A stretch of 63,000 nucleotides of DNA from Nocardia asiatica NBRC 100129. GTDB lineage: Bacteria > Actinomycetota > Actinomycetes > Mycobacteriales > Mycobacteriaceae. Below are positions 54,954 through 63,000 of this stretch, in pieces (position 1 is the first letter of the stretch; each line of letters opens with the position of its first letter). A program made the position numbers and the translations under genes. The notes under the pieces were generated by a model that was given only the letters and a program-made list of their open reading frames with translations, ran no database searches and was not told where the DNA came from. Where the stretch lies: positions 1 through 63,000 of the forward strand of contig NZ_BAFS01000033.1 of NCBI RefSeq assembly GCF_000308415.1, in the 5' to 3' direction.

Positions 54954-56554
54954 TGACCGCCTCTCGTATCGACGCAGCGCACCTCACCGGCGCCAACCTG
55001 GTGGGCGCGGCGGATGCTCCCGGCGCGGGCGCGCCGTGGCAAGCGACGAATCCGGCGACCGGAGCCGAACTCACCCCGGTGTATCGCGACGCCGACGCCG
55101 CGACGGTGGCCCGTGCCGCCGAACTGGCCGCGGCCGCCTTCGAGCGCTATCGGCACACCGGCTTCGAATCGCGCGCCGCATTCTTGGACAGCATTGCCCA
55201 GCAGGTCGAGGCACTGGGCGATGTCCTGGTCGACCGGGTGATAGCCGAAACCGGCCTGCCCGAGGCCCGAGTACGCGGTGAGATCGCGCGCACCACCGGC
55301 CAGCTGCGGCTTTTCGCGGACGTGGTGCGCGAGGGCAGCTGGACCGGCGCCCGCTGGGACCGGCCCGATCCGGGACGCAGCCCGTCGCCGAAGCCCGATC
55401 TGCGGCAGCGCCGGATACCGCTGGGCCCGGTCGCGGTGCTCGCGGCGAGCAACTTCCCGCTCGCGTTCTCCGTGGCCGGGGGCGACACCGCGTCCGCGCT
55501 GGCCGCGGGCGCGCCGGTGGTGGTGAAGGCGCATCCCGCCCACCCGGGCACCTCCGAGCTGGTGGGCCGGGCGGTGCGCGCGGCCGTGCGCGAGCACGAC
55601 CTGCCCGAGGGCACCTTCTCCCTGCTTCACGGCGGCGTCGACACCGGGTTGGCGCTCGTGCGCGACCCGCGCATCCGGGCCGTGGGATTCACCGGCTCGC
55701 GGCAGGGCGGGCTCGCGCTCGTCGCGGCCGCCGCCGCGCGCCCGGTGCCCATTCCGGTATTCGCCGAGATGTCCAGCGTCAATCCGGTCTTCGTGCTGCC
55801 CGCGGCCTTGGCCGAGCGCGGCGCACGGCTCGGCGCCGAGTTCGTCGCCTCGCTCACCACCGGCGTCGGGCAGTTGTGCACCAGCCCCGGTCTGGTGTTC
55901 CTGGCCGACGGCTCCGGCGCCGACGATTTCGTCGACGCGGCGAGCTCGCAGATCGCCGCCGCGACCGCCGCGCCGATGCTGAACCCGGGCATCGCCGCGG
56001 CGTTCGCCGCCGGAGCGCGAAGGCTGGCCTCTACCGACGCCGTGCGAACCGCCGCGACCGGCATCGCCGCGGGGGCCGCCTGCGCTGGTGTGCCACAGCT
56101 GTTCGTCACCACCGGCGAGCGGTTCCTGGCCGACCGGGAACTCCAGGAAGAAGTGTTCGGACCCGCCTCGATCATCGTCCGGGTAACCGGAGCGGAGCAG
56201 TTGGCCGCCCTCGTCGACGCACTCGAGGGCCAGCTCACCGCCACGGTGCACGCCGCGCCCGCGGATCGCGAACTCGCCCGCACCCTGCTCGGCAAACTCG
56301 AACTGATCGCGGGCCGGGTGCTCTTCGACGGCTGGCCCACCGGCGTGGAGGTCGGTCACGCGGTGGTCCACGGCGGCCCCTTCCCCGCGACCAGCGCGCC
56401 CTCGACCACTTCCGTGGGCAGTCGCGCCATCGAGCGGTTCCTCCGGCCGGTCGCCTATCAGAACGTCCCCGACGACCTGCTCGCCGACGAGATCCGCGCG
56501 GACAACCCGCTCGGCATCTGGCGGCGCGTGGACGGGGCCATCACGCGGGACTGA
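54953..56554 (+). CDS. 2-oxoglutarate semialdehyde (2,5-dioxovalerate) dehydrogenase
   Basis: The 533-residue NADP-type aldehyde dehydrogenase has cofactor residues in LAASNFPLAFSVAGGDTASA and VVVKAHPAHPGTSELVGRAV, and AVGFTGSRQGGLAL. The catalytic Glu is in PVFAEMSSVNPVFVLP and the catalytic Cys in TTGVGQLCTSPGLVF. The E-M-S-S-x-N-P-V-F block is characteristic of ketoglutarate semialdehyde dehydrogenases. It completes the route from glucarate to 2-oxoglutarate. Its ATG shares the last base of the kdgD stop, and a strong hairpin ends the operon 27 bases after its stop. Confidence 0.93.
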   Translation: MTASRIDAAHLTGANLVGAADAPGAGAPWQATNPATGAELTPVYRDADAATVARAAELAAAAFERYRHTGFESRAAFLDSIAQQVEALGDVLVDRVIAETGLPEARVRGEIARTTGQLRLFADVVREGSWTGARWDRPDPGRSPSPKPDLRQRRIPLGPVAVLAASNFPLAFSVAGGDTASALAAGAPVVVKAHPAHPGTSELVGRAVRAAVREHDLPEGTFSLLHGGVDTGLALVRDPRIRAVGFTGSRQGGLALVAAAAARPVPIPVFAEMSSVNPVFVLPAALAERGARLGAEFVASLTTGVGQLCTSPGLVFLADGSGADDFVDAASSQIAAATAAPMLNPGIAAAFAAGARRLASTDAVRTAATGIAAGAACAGVPQLFVTTGERFLADRELQEEVFGPASIIVRVTGAEQLAALVDALEGQLTATVHAAPADRELARTLLGKLELIAGRVLFDGWPTGVEVGHAVVHGGPFPATSAPSTTSVGSRAIERFLRPVAYQNVPDDLLADEIRADNPLGIWRRVDGAITRD

Positions 56555-56580
56555 GATCCGGTCACCGCGCGGGTACGACG

Positions 56581-56612
56581 CCGCACGCCCGGCTGTACTA
56601 CCGGGCGTGCGG
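56581..56612. terminator. Hairpin terminator after the kdgD operon
   Basis: CCGCACGCCCGG-N8-CCGGGCGTGCGG is a perfect 12-base stem between the convergent dehydrogenase and small hypothetical genes. Confidence 0.85.
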
Positions 56613-56629
56613 TCGCGCCCGACTCGAGT

Positions 56630-56881
56630 TCAGGCCCACGCCTGCTGCAGGGGCGGGATCAGCTTCGCCCAGAATTCACGGCGTACCGCATCCCACAGCC
56701 TGGACAGCTCGGGAAGGAGTTCTCGCGCCTGCGCGAGATCGGGGTAGTTGTCCGGGGTGAAGCAGACGACCGGCGAAGCATCGCGGGTGTCGTTCACGGC
56801 GACGATCGCGATCAGGTGGTGGTGGACGAAGCGCCACGTCACACGCACCCCGTCGACTTCGGTATGGCGCACGTCATCCAT
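56630..56881 (-). CDS. Small hypothetical protein
   Basis: The 83-residue soluble protein has GVRVTWRFVHHHLIAIVAVN, VVCFTPDNYPDLAQARELLP and WDAVRREFWAKLIPPLQQAW, resembling a compact alpha/beta domain of unknown family. ATG 56881 is used because the open frame before it is Arg/Pro-rich and non-coding in character. A ribosome site is weak. It faces away from the GntR gene, and a repeated AT-rich element lies in the 511-base gap between them, so it may be a GntR target. Confidence 0.55.
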   Translation of the reverse strand: MDDVRHTEVDGVRVTWRFVHHHLIAIVAVNDTRDASPVVCFTPDNYPDLAQARELLPELSRLWDAVRREFWAKLIPPLQQAWA

Positions 56882-57106
56882 CTTCGAAACCCCGGCGGCG
56901 TGCGCTCCGCTCGTGCTCGGGCCGACCACGGTCGAGCGGCCGAATCGCCGCATCGGCCGCCGTCTCGGCACGATCGCGGGCACGCGACCGTGGACGCTCG
57001 CTGTGACTGCTCTGATTGTCGAACATGGAGAAATCCTGCTTCGATCGTGACGCCGCCGCGTCCGGATGCCCCAGGGGCAGTTCCACGCCCTAGAACATAA
57101 GACATT

Positions 57107-57122
57107 AGAGTTCATAGTTCAA
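57107..57122. repeat. AT-rich direct repeat, copy 1
   Basis: AGAGTTCATAGTTCAA recurs with one change (T for G) at 57328-57343. This copy lies 226 bases before the start of the small minus-strand gene. It is a candidate GntR-protein binding site. Confidence 0.5.
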
Positions 57123-57327
57123 TGGGGTCCAGCAAATCGCGCCGAGTTCGCGGCAACCGACCATCAGCGGACGCTTGGCAGCGACTCGGTCGGGAGCGCG
57201 CCGGAAGTCGCCGTGGGCGGCCGCAAGGGCTGATGCCCTCCGGCCTCGCGCCCGGCAAAACGCCGCCCAGGCGGCTGCCGCGCCTACCGCGGGCAGGTGG
57301 CGCAGCGTACCGTGGACATATAACTCC

Positions 57328-57343
57328 AGAGTTCATATTTCAA
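57328..57343. repeat. AT-rich direct repeat, copy 2, with palindrome
   Basis: AGAGTTCATATTTCAA lies 50 bases before the GntR start and overlaps the perfect palindrome AACTC-CA-GAGTT (57322-57333). It probably includes the autoregulatory operator of the GntR gene. No other feature is seen in the gap from 56882 to 57392. Confidence 0.55.
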
Positions 57344-57392
57344 GTGTTCCTTGGCTAGGATTCCGATCACATCCCCACCCGAGGAGTCGCGT

Positions 57393-58139
57393 TTGTCCAA
57401 ACAGGAGAACGCCGGACTGACCGCTCTCAGCGCCGTGTTGTCACCGCTTGAAGGCGGCGGCCCGAAAACCGAGGCCGTGGTGCAGCGGTTGTGCGCCGCC
57501 ATCAGCCTCGGCCTGATGGTCGACGGCCAGCAGTTGCCGAGCGAGACCGATCTCGCCAACCAGTTGGGTGTGTCGACGATGACCCTGCGGGAGGCGTTGG
57601 CCGTACTCCGGCAGCGAGGCATCGTGCACACCAAGCGCGGACGCGGCGGCGGCAGCTTCATCCGCGGTGGGGCGGAGGTACTGGAGAGCACGTCGCTGGC
57701 CCGGCTGCAGCAGATGAGCGTCCAGGAGTTGCGTGACCTGGGGGACGAACATTTCGCCGTCACCGGAGCGGCCGCCGTATTCGCCGCGCGCCGCGGCTTG
57801 CGTGCCGATGTAGCCCGGCTCCGATCTCTGGCCGACCGGCTGAAGGACAGCGGCGAACCTATTTCGGCCCGCCGGGCCGACAGCCGCTTTCATATCGAGC
57901 TGGCGGTGTGCGCGCAATCCACCCGGCTCACCCGCGCCGAGGTCGCGCTGCAAGCCGAACTCTCCGCTCTGCTCTGGTTGCCCCGGCTGAAATTGGACCC
58001 GGCGGCCGAAGCCACCGCTCATCGCGATTTGGTGGACGCGATCGAGAGAGAAGACGATGACCGGGCGAGGGAACTGGCAGAATCACAAACCGAATCACGT
58101 ATCCGCCGCCTCGTCGCCCTACGCTTGGAGCTCAGTTGA
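57393..58139 (+). CDS. GntR family (FadR/FCD) transcriptional regulator
   Basis: The 248-residue regulator has a winged helix (VVQRLCAAISLGLMVDGQQL, PSETDLANQLGVSTMTLREA, LAVLRQRGIVHTKRGRGGGS). A helical FCD domain follows, with the metal/ligand-binding RADSRFHIELAVCAQ and TAHRDLVDAIEREDDDRARE. TTG 57393 has GAGGAG six bases upstream, better supported than the open frame before it. It is followed 3 bases later by a Cache-domain gene, so the two are co-transcribed. The effector is unknown; location next to the glucarate genes makes an organic acid plausible. Confidence 0.88.
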   Translation: MSKQENAGLTALSAVLSPLEGGGPKTEAVVQRLCAAISLGLMVDGQQLPSETDLANQLGVSTMTLREALAVLRQRGIVHTKRGRGGGSFIRGGAEVLESTSLARLQQMSVQELRDLGDEHFAVTGAAAVFAARRGLRADVARLRSLADRLKDSGEPISARRADSRFHIELAVCAQSTRLTRAEVALQAELSALLWLPRLKLDPAAEATAHRDLVDAIEREDDDRARELAESQTESRIRRLVALRLELS

Positions 58140-58142
58140 TCG

Positions 58143-58877
58143 ATGAGGAGAACCGATGACTTTCCAGTCCCGGTGACCGTAGAGTCGCTCGCGCACGCCG
58201 TCACGGAACTGGCCGACGAGGTCTACCGATCGCTGGAGATCATCGCGACCGGGCTGACGACACTGTGGACAGGCTTGCCCGCGCAGTCGCGGCACGCTCC
58301 CCGATCGACCGACTTGGAGCCCCTGCGCGAGACCATCGTCGGCGAACTCGAGCAGCGCGGAAATCTGTTCGAAAGCGCGGGCGCAGTGATGGCCGACGGC
58401 GTTCTCGCGGATCGGCCCCGGCATCTGGAGTGGTGGTCGCTCGACGCTCAGCGCGGACCGCAGCGCCTGATTCTGGAATTGAACCCACACAGCGAATACT
58501 TCTACGACTACGCGGAAATGGAATGGTTCGCGATCCCGCGTGATCAAAACCGGCGGTGGGTGTTCGGGCCGGGCCTCGACTATGCGTGTACCGATCAATA
58601 CATCTGCACGTTCGCGACACCGGTCACGGTCCCCTCGGGAACCTTCCTCGGAATAGCCGGCGCCGACGTCCCGGTCGCTTCGATCGAGGAGGCACTGCTT
58701 CCGCGATTCCGGGCAGCGGGTCAGCGGGTGGTGCTGGTCAACAGCGAGGGCCGCGTCATCATGGGAACCGATCCCGAGTTCACCACCGGATCCAAGACAC
58801 GCCGGATGGATCGATCCGCCGCGGCGGTGCCGGTCGAGGGGACGCCTTGGTCGTTGCACCCGCTGGGCTCGCGCTGA
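58143..58877 (+). CDS. Soluble Cache-domain protein
   Basis: The 244-residue protein has no signal peptide or membrane helix. The central region YFYDYAEMEWFAIPRDQNRR, WVFGPGLDYACTDQYICTFA and TPVTVPSGTFLGIAGADVPV is a PDC/dCache ligand-sensing fold of the kind normally found outside the cell on chemoreceptors and kinases. A cytoplasmic, free-standing Cache protein directly behind a GntR gene is a recurrent actinobacterial arrangement and may be an accessory sensor for the regulator. ATG 58143 is within GATGAGGAG; GTG 58173 is an alternative start. Confidence 0.78.
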   Translation: MRRTDDFPVPVTVESLAHAVTELADEVYRSLEIIATGLTTLWTGLPAQSRHAPRSTDLEPLRETIVGELEQRGNLFESAGAVMADGVLADRPRHLEWWSLDAQRGPQRLILELNPHSEYFYDYAEMEWFAIPRDQNRRWVFGPGLDYACTDQYICTFATPVTVPSGTFLGIAGADVPVASIEEALLPRFRAAGQRVVLVNSEGRVIMGTDPEFTTGSKTRRMDRSAAAVPVEGTPWSLHPLGSR

Positions 58878-59003
58878 CATCCCCGGACAGGTGGGACGCT
58901 ACGCCTGGGCATCGGGCCACGACGAGCCCGGTCCACTGATGCGCGGTGCGCCCCGATGAATGGGGTCGTGCGTCCCAGACGAGTACGCCGAATACTCGTG
59001 CCC

Positions 59004-59219
59004 ATGAAGGCGATCATCGCGAGCCTCCTCGTGACGGCCACACTCCTCGCTCCCCTGTCGACCGCCTCCGCCGCGCCGCTCGAGCAGCAGGCGACCATCG
59101 CGGAGACCGGGTCGGCCTCGACCGGGTCGGCCGGCCAAGCGCTGTGCCTGCTACTGCGCATGCTGCGGGCGGGGTGGGTCGACAGTTCCGGTGGCGGCCC
59201 CGCCTGCACATTCCCCTGA
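59004..59219 (+). CDS. Small secreted protein
   Basis: The 71-residue product has a clean signal peptide MKAIIASLLVTATLLAPLS with cleavage after STASA. The mature part of about 48 residues holds two Cys (ALCLLLRMLR and PACTFP) that could form a disulfide, plus Ser/Gly/Ala-rich spacers. No family is recognised. GTG 58998 two codons earlier is possible. Confidence 0.65.
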   Translation: MKAIIASLLVTATLLAPLSTASAAPLEQQATIAETGSASTGSAGQALCLLLRMLRAGWVDSSGGGPACTFP

Positions 59220-59511
59220 CGCGCGATCGGCAAGCGGCGTGGACGCCGCCCGAGGAGCGCCGCGGCCGGTCGAACGGGAATTCGCGGATGCGCCTCGAAG
59301 CCCAGAGGCATTGTCGCACTGACGATCTCGGCCACGAAGCAGGTTCGTCGCGCGCCGACGGGACAGGACTGCGCGAGCAAGAGAAGCCGGCCGCTGGAGC
59401 ACCATCAGCCGGGCCCACGTCGCACTGGAGCACCTGGTCGACGGAAGATGTGAGACACAGCATAATTCGCCCGACGCTGCAGTATGCCGCGCCGTAGGCA
59501 GGCCACCGGCT

Positions 59512-59595
59512 GTGTACTGTCCCGACGGGGCGGACGGTATGGACTTCTCGCGGGAGGGTTACCAGTCTGTCTGCGACACCATCGCGAGCACGTAG
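59512..59595 (+). pseudogene. Possible C-terminal relic of a GDSL/SGNH hydrolase
   Basis: The 27 codons YCPDGADGMDFSREGY and QSVCDTIAST look like the last block of SGNH hydrolases or acyltransferases, which usually reads DGxHFSxEGY with the catalytic Asp-His pair. Here the His is Asp, and no upstream part exists. It occupies the roughly 450-base gap before the NRPS gene, in which nothing else is recognised. Confidence 0.35.
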
Positions 59596-59668
59596 CGATC
59601 TCGGGGGCCGGAACGATGATTCGGCTGCCAGCCAGCACCACCTGAAGGAGAAAGCACAGGAAATGAAG

Positions 59669-62600
59669 ATGGACCGCCGTTCTGCGCGTGGAAATCGCCG
59701 TCGCCGTTCCGGCGGTCTACTCTTCGGGCAACTGCTCACCGCCGCGGTCGAATCCGCCGCCGACACGGTGGCGATTCGATTCAGTCCGACAGATGACTCC
59801 GCCGATGCCGTCGAGCTGACCTATCGGCAGCTCGACGAAGCGTCGTCTCGGTTGGCACGGGAGCTGATCGATCGGGGCGTGGGCCCCGGCGACGTGGTGG
59901 CCATCGGCATCCGGCGCTCCATCGAGTCGGTTCTGTCGGTGTGGGCGATCGCCAAGACGGGCGCCGCGTATGTGCCGATCGATCCCACCTACCCGCCCGA
60001 GCGGATCGCCTACATGGCCGCCGATTCCGGAGCCGCGCTCGGCTTGACCACGTCCGCATACCGCGAAGCGCTCGGCACGTCCATTCCCTGGATCGAACTC
60101 GACGATCCGCGAAACCAGGAGCGCATCGGACGACGGCCCGCGCACCCGGTTTCGTATACCGATCGGGTGCGGCCGCTCACCGAGCAGCATCCCGCCTATG
60201 TCATCTTCACTTCCGGTTCCACCGGTCGACCCAAGGGCGTCGTGGTCACCCACGCCGGACTGGGTGCGATGGTGGCGTCCGAGCGGGAGCGCTACGACGT
60301 CACCGAAGGCTCGCGGGTGATGCACATCTGCTCGCCGAACTTCGACGTGTCGGTGCTGGAACTGCTGCTCGCCTTCGCCACCGGGTCGACCCTGGTGGTC
60401 GCGCCGCCGACGGTGTTCGGCGGGTTCGAACTGGCCGATCTGCTGCGACGCGAACGCGTCACGCACATGCTCATCACACCCGGCGCGCTGGAATCGGTCG
60501 ACCCCGCGGGTCTGGTGGACCTGCGAGTCGTCATGGTCATCGGTGACCGGTTCGGCCCCCACTTGGTGAACCGGTGGGCTGCCGGGGGCCGCGCGATGAT
60601 CAACGGTTACGGGCCGACCGAAGCGACGGTCATCGCGACCAGCAGCGCGCCGCTCGTGCCGGGCGAGACCGTCACCATCGGTAGCGCGATACCTGGATTC
60701 GGTGTGTTCGTGCTGGATTCGCGTCTGCGCCCGGCCCCGGCCGGGGTGGTGGGCGAGTTGTACCTGTCGGGCCCCGCGCTGGCAGCGGGCTATCTGAACA
60801 GGCCGAGTCTCACCGCGGCACGTTTCGTGGCCAATCCTTTCGGCGGCGAGGCCGCAAACCCGGGCTCCCGCATGTACCGAACCGGCGACTTGGCCCGCCG
60901 CCTGAGCTCGGGCGGCATCGAAGTCCTCGGACGTTCCGATTTCCAGGTGAAGGTGCGCGGCTTCCGCGTCGAACTGGGCGAGATCGATGACGCGCTGAGC
61001 CGCCATCCGGAGGTCGAATTCGCCGCGACGCTGGGCAAGCGGCAACCGAACGGCACGACCATGCTGGTGTCCTACGTCCTGCCCAAGACGGCAGCGGTGG
61101 ACGCGGCAGGCATCGAAGTCGAATTCGACACCACCGAACTCTACGATTTCATCTCCGAGACGTTGCCCGCGTACATGCTTCCCTCGTCGATCATCGTGCT
61201 GGACGAGATCCCGTTGACGCCGGTGGGCAAGCTCGATCGAGCGGCGTTGCCGGAGCCGGTCTTCGCCGCGCGGGCGTTCCGTGCGCCGTCCACCCCGGTC
61301 GAGGAGATCGTGGCGGAGGTGTTCGCGGCGTTGCTGGTGCCCGAGGAGGACGGGCGTGTCGGCGTGGACGACGACTTCTTCGAACTCGGCGGCAATTCGC
61401 TGCTCGCGGCGCAGGCGGCGGCGCGGATCGGCTCCGCGTTGGATGTGCGCGTTCCGGTGCAGTTGCTGTTCGAGGCGACAACGGTCGCCGCGCTGGCTGC
61501 TCGGGTGGAGGCGCACGCGGGGTCGGCGGCGGGGCAGGCGTTGCGTGCGCTTCCGCGGCCGGAGCGGGTGCCGCTGTCGTACGCGCAGCAGCGGATGTGG
61601 TTCTTGAACCGGTTCGATCCGGGCAGCGCGGTGAACAATATCCCGGTCGCCGTGCGGTTGTCGGGACCTCTGGACGTGGCGGCGCTGCGCGCGGCGGTGA
61701 GGGATCTGGCCGAGCGGCATGAAGTGCTGCGCACCCTCTACCCGGATCACGACGGCGAGGGCAGTCAGCTCGTATTGCCGGTGACGGATCCGCGGGCCGT
61801 GCCGGAGTTGGTGGTCGAGCAGGCACCGGAGTCGGAAGTGGCCACGTGGGTGGCCGCGGCGGTCGGTGCGGGTTTCGACGTGACGGTGGCGCCGCCGGTG
61901 CGGGTGCGGTTGCTCGAGTTGAGCGATACCGAGCACGTGCTGGTGTGCGTGGTGCATCACATCGCGGGTGACGGGTTCTCGATGGGTCCGTTGACGCGGG
62001 ATCTGATGAGCGCGTATGTGGAGCGCACGCGCGGCGGTGCGCCGGGGTGGGCGCCGTTGGAGGTGCAGTACGCCGATTTCGCGTTGTGGCAGCGGGAGAT
62101 CCTCGGTGCCGAGGACGATCCGGAGTCGTTGCTGGCCCGGCAGATCGCCTTCTGGCGGGCGGGGTTGGCGGGACTGCCCGAGCAGCTGGAATTGCCCACG
62201 GATCGGCCGCGTCCCGCGGTGGCTTCCCATCACGGCGCCACGCTGGGGTTCGAGATCGGCGCCGACGTGCACGCCGCGTTGAGCCGAGTCGCGCACGAAC
62301 ACAATTCGACGTTGTTCATGGTGGTGCACGCGGCGTTGGCGGTACTGCTGGCGCGGTTGTCGGGCACCCGCGACATCGCCGTCGGCACTCCGGTCGCGGG
62401 GCGTGGCGAGGCGGCGCTGGACGAGCTGATCGGCATGTTCGTCAACACGCTGGTGCTGCGGACCGACATCGACCCGGCGGCGCGGTTCGATGAACTGCTG
62501 GGTGCGGTGCGGTCGGTGGACGTGGAGGCGTTCGGGCACGCCGACGTGCCGTTCGAGCGGCTGGTCGAGCTGCTGGACCCGCCGCGATCGGCGGGACGCC

Positions 62601-63000
62601 ACCCGCTGTTCCAGGTGATGCTGACCTTCCAGAACTTGGCGCGCGCCGAACTGGAGTTGCCGGGACTGTCGGTGTCGGCGGTGGACCTGGCGGTGCCGCT
62701 GGCGAAGTTCGATCTGCAACTGACGGTGGCGGAGAACATCGACCCTCACGGAGGCGCGCGAGGGTTGTCGGCGGCGTTCACCTATGCCACCGATCTGTTC
62801 GACGAGACCACGGTGCAGCACTTCGCCGATCGGTTCGCGCGGATCCTGGCGGCGGTGGCCGCGGACGCGTCGGCGGTGGTCGGTGATATCGATGTGCTGG
62901 CCGCGGGCGAGCGGGAGCTGGTGCTGCACGAGTGGTCCACTCCCGGGACGGCGGCGCCGGAGACGACGCTGGCGGACATCATCGCCGAGCAGGCGCAACT
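59669..63000 (+). CDS. Non-ribosomal peptide synthetase, first module (A-T-C...), cut by window edge
   Basis: The visible 1,110 residues start directly with an adenylation domain: YVIFTSGSTGRPKGVVVTH (A3), INGYGPTEATVIATSS (A5-like), GELYLSGPALAAGYLNRP (A6), YRTGDLARR (A7) and PVGKLDRAAL (A10). A carrier domain follows (DDFFELGGNSLLAAQAAARI, phosphopantetheine Ser) and then a condensation domain (VPLSYAQQRMWFLNRF, HHIAGDGFSMGP). The end reads LAAGERELVLHEWSTPG, the approach to a second A domain. Beginning without a condensation domain marks a loading module. ATG 59669 has CAGGAA at good distance; ATG 59663 is two codons earlier. The A-domain loop VMVIGDRFGP differs from the usual GGE. Confidence 0.93.
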   Translation, partial: MDRRSARGNRRRRSGGLLFGQLLTAAVESAADTVAIRFSPTDDSADAVELTYRQLDEASSRLARELIDRGVGPGDVVAIGIRRSIESVLSVWAIAKTGAAYVPIDPTYPPERIAYMAADSGAALGLTTSAYREALGTSIPWIELDDPRNQERIGRRPAHPVSYTDRVRPLTEQHPAYVIFTSGSTGRPKGVVVTHAGLGAMVASERERYDVTEGSRVMHICSPNFDVSVLELLLAFATGSTLVVAPPTVFGGFELADLLRRERVTHMLITPGALESVDPAGLVDLRVVMVIGDRFGPHLVNRWAAGGRAMINGYGPTEATVIATSSAPLVPGETVTIGSAIPGFGVFVLDSRLRPAPAGVVGELYLSGPALAAGYLNRPSLTAARFVANPFGGEAANPGSRMYRTGDLARRLSSGGIEVLGRSDFQVKVRGFRVELGEIDDALSRHPEVEFAATLGKRQPNGTTMLVSYVLPKTAAVDAAGIEVEFDTTELYDFISETLPAYMLPSSIIVLDEIPLTPVGKLDRAALPEPVFAARAFRAPSTPVEEIVAEVFAALLVPEEDGRVGVDDDFFELGGNSLLAAQAAARIGSALDVRVPVQLLFEATTVAALAARVEAHAGSAAGQALRALPRPERVPLSYAQQRMWFLNRFDPGSAVNNIPVAVRLSGPLDVAALRAAVRDLAERHEVLRTLYPDHDGEGSQLVLPVTDPRAVPELVVEQAPESEVATWVAAAVGAGFDVTVAPPVRVRLLELSDTEHVLVCVVHHIAGDGFSMGPLTRDLMSAYVERTRGGAPGWAPLEVQYADFALWQREILGAEDDPESLLARQIAFWRAGLAGLPEQLELPTDRPRPAVASHHGATLGFEIGADVHAALSRVAHEHNSTLFMVVHAALAVLLARLSGTRDIAVGTPVAGRGEAALDELIGMFVNTLVLRTDIDPAARFDELLGAVRSVDVEAFGHADVPFERLVELLDPPRSAGRHPLFQVMLTFQNLARAELELPGLSVSAVDLAVPLAKFDLQLTVAENIDPHGGARGLSAAFTYATDLFDETTVQHFADRFARILAAVAADASAVVGDIDVLAAGERELVLHEWSTPGTAAPETTLADIIAEQAQ

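Noticed and set aside
53011..58139. Treating the GntR protein as the regulator of the glucarate operons
   Set aside because: A LysR gene lies between the two glucarate arms with matched palindromes at both ends; the GntR gene is beyond a strong terminator and has its own repeats.
59717..62998. A 1,093-codon open frame on the minus strand
   Set aside because: It is antisense to the NRPS gene and is Arg/His/Gln-rich with no domain; long antisense frames are expected in GC-rich genes with strong third-position bias.

Overview
The window is GC-rich, densely coding actinobacterial DNA, most likely from Nocardia or a close relative. The evidence is a mycothiol-dependent-type enzyme, a DevR/DosR orthologue, an LpqS-CysK2-MFS copper-type operon like the mycobacterial one, a rifampicin monooxygenase very similar to the Nocardia farcinica enzyme, and the start of an NRPS. 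I see no rRNA, tRNA, transposase, prophage or CRISPR array. Several short gene relics show ongoing local decay.

Layout. 0-5.3 kb: LysM protein, phytase-like esterase lipoprotein, then an lpqS-cysK2-MFS operon behind a copper-type palindrome. 5.4-10 kb: an unrecognised 539-aa protein, an orphan amino-acid binding lipoprotein, a hydrolase relic and an MFS exporter. 10.3-14.1 kb: a partner-switching stress cassette (STAS, MEDS/ATPase, GAF-ANTAR, GAF-PP2C). 14.2-18.5 kb: Mn catalase, hemerythrin protein, a divergent mycothiol-type enzyme and MerR pair, and a membrane protein. 18.5-34.3 kb: two rifamycin-resistance genes, a HelR-type RNA polymerase protector and rox, each behind the same promoter plus rifamycin-associated element (RAE); between them lie AraC/esterase, GATase, a LysR/monooxygenase pair, an osmoprotectant ABC transporter and lipid or hydrolase genes.

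34.5-39.5 kb: NTF2-like protein with divergent TetR, then an eroded dormancy locus (acg-type nitroreductase pseudogene, DUF2267 protein, intact devR with a Dos box, devS reduced by internal deletion). 40-43.6 kb: one protein joining a polyprenyl diphosphate synthase (N-terminal) to a class I terpene cyclase (C-terminal), with a two-gene ABC exporter on the opposite strand; this is the most novel system here. 43.9-50 kb: a four-gene membrane/cupredoxin-like operon of unknown role, an acyltransferase and two paralogous envelope proteins.

50.1-56.6 kb: a complete D-glucarate pathway. GudP imports glucarate, GudD dehydrates it, KdgD makes 2-oxoglutarate semialdehyde and an aldehyde dehydrogenase makes 2-oxoglutarate. 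A LysR regulator sits between the two arms, with an identical-type palindrome at each end of its gene. 57-63 kb: GntR regulator with a soluble Cache-domain partner, a small secreted protein, and the first A-T-C module of an NRPS that runs off the window.
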